DNA of 6,130 nucleotides from Chloroflexota bacterium. GTDB lineage: Bacteria > Chloroflexota > Limnocylindria > Limnocylindrales > CSP1-4. Shown here in pieces: positions 5,853 through 6,130 of the stretch. The translations under genes were made by a program, and so were the position numbers. The stretch spans positions 1 through 6,130 of the forward strand of contig JACCQX010000002.1 of assembly GCA_013813905.1 (NCBI GenBank). Reading direction: 5' to 3'. How positions within the stretch are numbered: position 1 is the first letter of the stretch; the number at the start of each line of letters is the position of its first letter. The notes beneath the pieces are model-generated. The model was not told the DNA's origin. It ran no database searches and was given only the letters and a program-made list of their open reading frames with translations.

Positions 5853-5873
5853 CGACGGCCACCCTCACCGTCA
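5853..5873. terminator. Weak hairpin in the convergent gap, possible bidirectional terminator
   Basis: GACGG (5854-5858) and CCGTC (5868-5872) can pair to form a 5-base stem with a 9-base loop between the converging dehydrogenase and DUF3072 stops. It has no T-tract on either side, so as an intrinsic terminator it is poor. The second arm overlaps the DUF3072 stop codon. Confidence 0.2.
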
Positions 5874-6116
5874 GGAGCCCTGCCCTCGGCCAGTGCGGGT
5901 CTGGAGCTCATCGATGCGCTCGGAGGCCTGCGCCTTGGTCAGCGACGCATCGAACTCCTCGCCGGCCTCACGGGAAAGCGTTGCCAGGTACGAGCGTTGC
6001 GGTCCGGTCATCGCCTCGTCGCCGGTGACCCAATCGCTGGGGTCCTTCTCGGGGCTGCCGCCGCTTCCGGTCGTTCCGGCATCGCCTGCATCGTCGGCCG
6101 TCGAATCGGGGGCCAT
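5871..6116 (-). CDS. DUF3072 family small protein (81 aa as called; start may lie beyond the window)
   Basis: The core from about residue 24 to 74 is a good match to DUF3072, a short family of unknown function. It has DPSDWVTGDEAMTGPQRSYL (25-44) with the W-V-T-G-D-E-x-M-T-G-x-Q motif, then TLSREAGEEFDASLTKAQAS (46-65) and RIDELQTRTG (67-76). The pattern of a tryptophan-containing loop followed by two helices, ending in a segment that resembles the SAP-like lysine/alanine helix 'LTKAxASxRIDEL', is the hallmark of the family. Residues 1-23 are a low-complexity Asp/Ser/Thr/Gly leader. ATG 6116 is called, but the frame stays open to the window edge with no visible Shine-Dalgarno, so an upstream start is possible. 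It converges on the dehydrogenase with a 28-base gap. It has no cysteine, signal peptide or membrane segment and is probably cytoplasmic. Confidence 0.85.
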   Translation of the reverse strand: MAPDSTADDAGDAGTTGSGGSPEKDPSDWVTGDEAMTGPQRSYLATLSREAGEEFDASLTKAQASERIDELQTRTGRGQGS

Positions 6117-6130
6117 GTCCGGCGGCGGCA

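Noticed and set aside
1..6130. Mobile element, defence system, CRISPR, tRNA/rRNA or riboswitch
   Set aside because: No terminal inverted repeats, transposase motifs, spaced direct repeats, cloverleaf sequences or recognisable conserved RNA motifs were seen. All long stretches are explained by metabolic or small conserved genes.

Overview
The window is GC-rich bacterial chromosome, densely packed with ordinary-looking genes. GTG is a frequent start codon and intergenic gaps are short. The gene families (DUF2203, DUF3072, a D-glycerate/glyoxylate reductase-type dehydrogenase, a class I aminotransferase and a glycogen-debranching-type glucosidase) suggest a soil or sediment Chloroflexota- or Actinobacteriota-like organism. 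That placement is inferred from family content and base composition only; there is no rRNA or other phylogenetic marker here. I see no mobile element, tRNA, rRNA, CRISPR array or phage signature.

Layout. Bases 1-1119 (+) hold the C-terminal half of an amylo-alpha-1,6-glucosidase/glycogen debranching-type enzyme, cut by the left edge. Converging on it with an 11-base gap is a small unrecognised acidic/Ala-rich protein gene (1131-1397, -) with a good Shine-Dalgarno. Upstream of that, also on the minus strand, is a compact three-gene operon transcribed leftward: DUF2203 (3547-3149), a single-domain rhodanese (3138-2764) and a highly divergent homocysteine S-methyltransferase-like protein (2744-1530). 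A 66-base divergent promoter region (3548-3613) separates it from a rightward pair: a class I PLP aminotransferase (3614-4810) and a 2-hydroxyacid dehydrogenase (4820-5842). A DUF3072 protein gene (6116-5871, -) converges on the dehydrogenase and may begin beyond the right edge.

How the genes may work together. The aminotransferase and dehydrogenase are 9 bases apart, so they are probably co-transcribed. They could jointly move 2-oxo acids such as glyoxylate or hydroxypyruvate between amino acids and hydroxy acids. The leftward operon has a possible sulfur theme (rhodanese plus homocysteine-methyltransferase fold). However, the methyltransferase-like protein contains no cysteine at all, so it cannot form the three-cysteine zinc site on which the classical reaction depends. 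That protein is the most unusual thing in the window. A second point of interest is that both divergent starts have a -10-like hexamer exactly six bases upstream, which hints at leaderless transcripts. I did not find evidence of a wholly new system.
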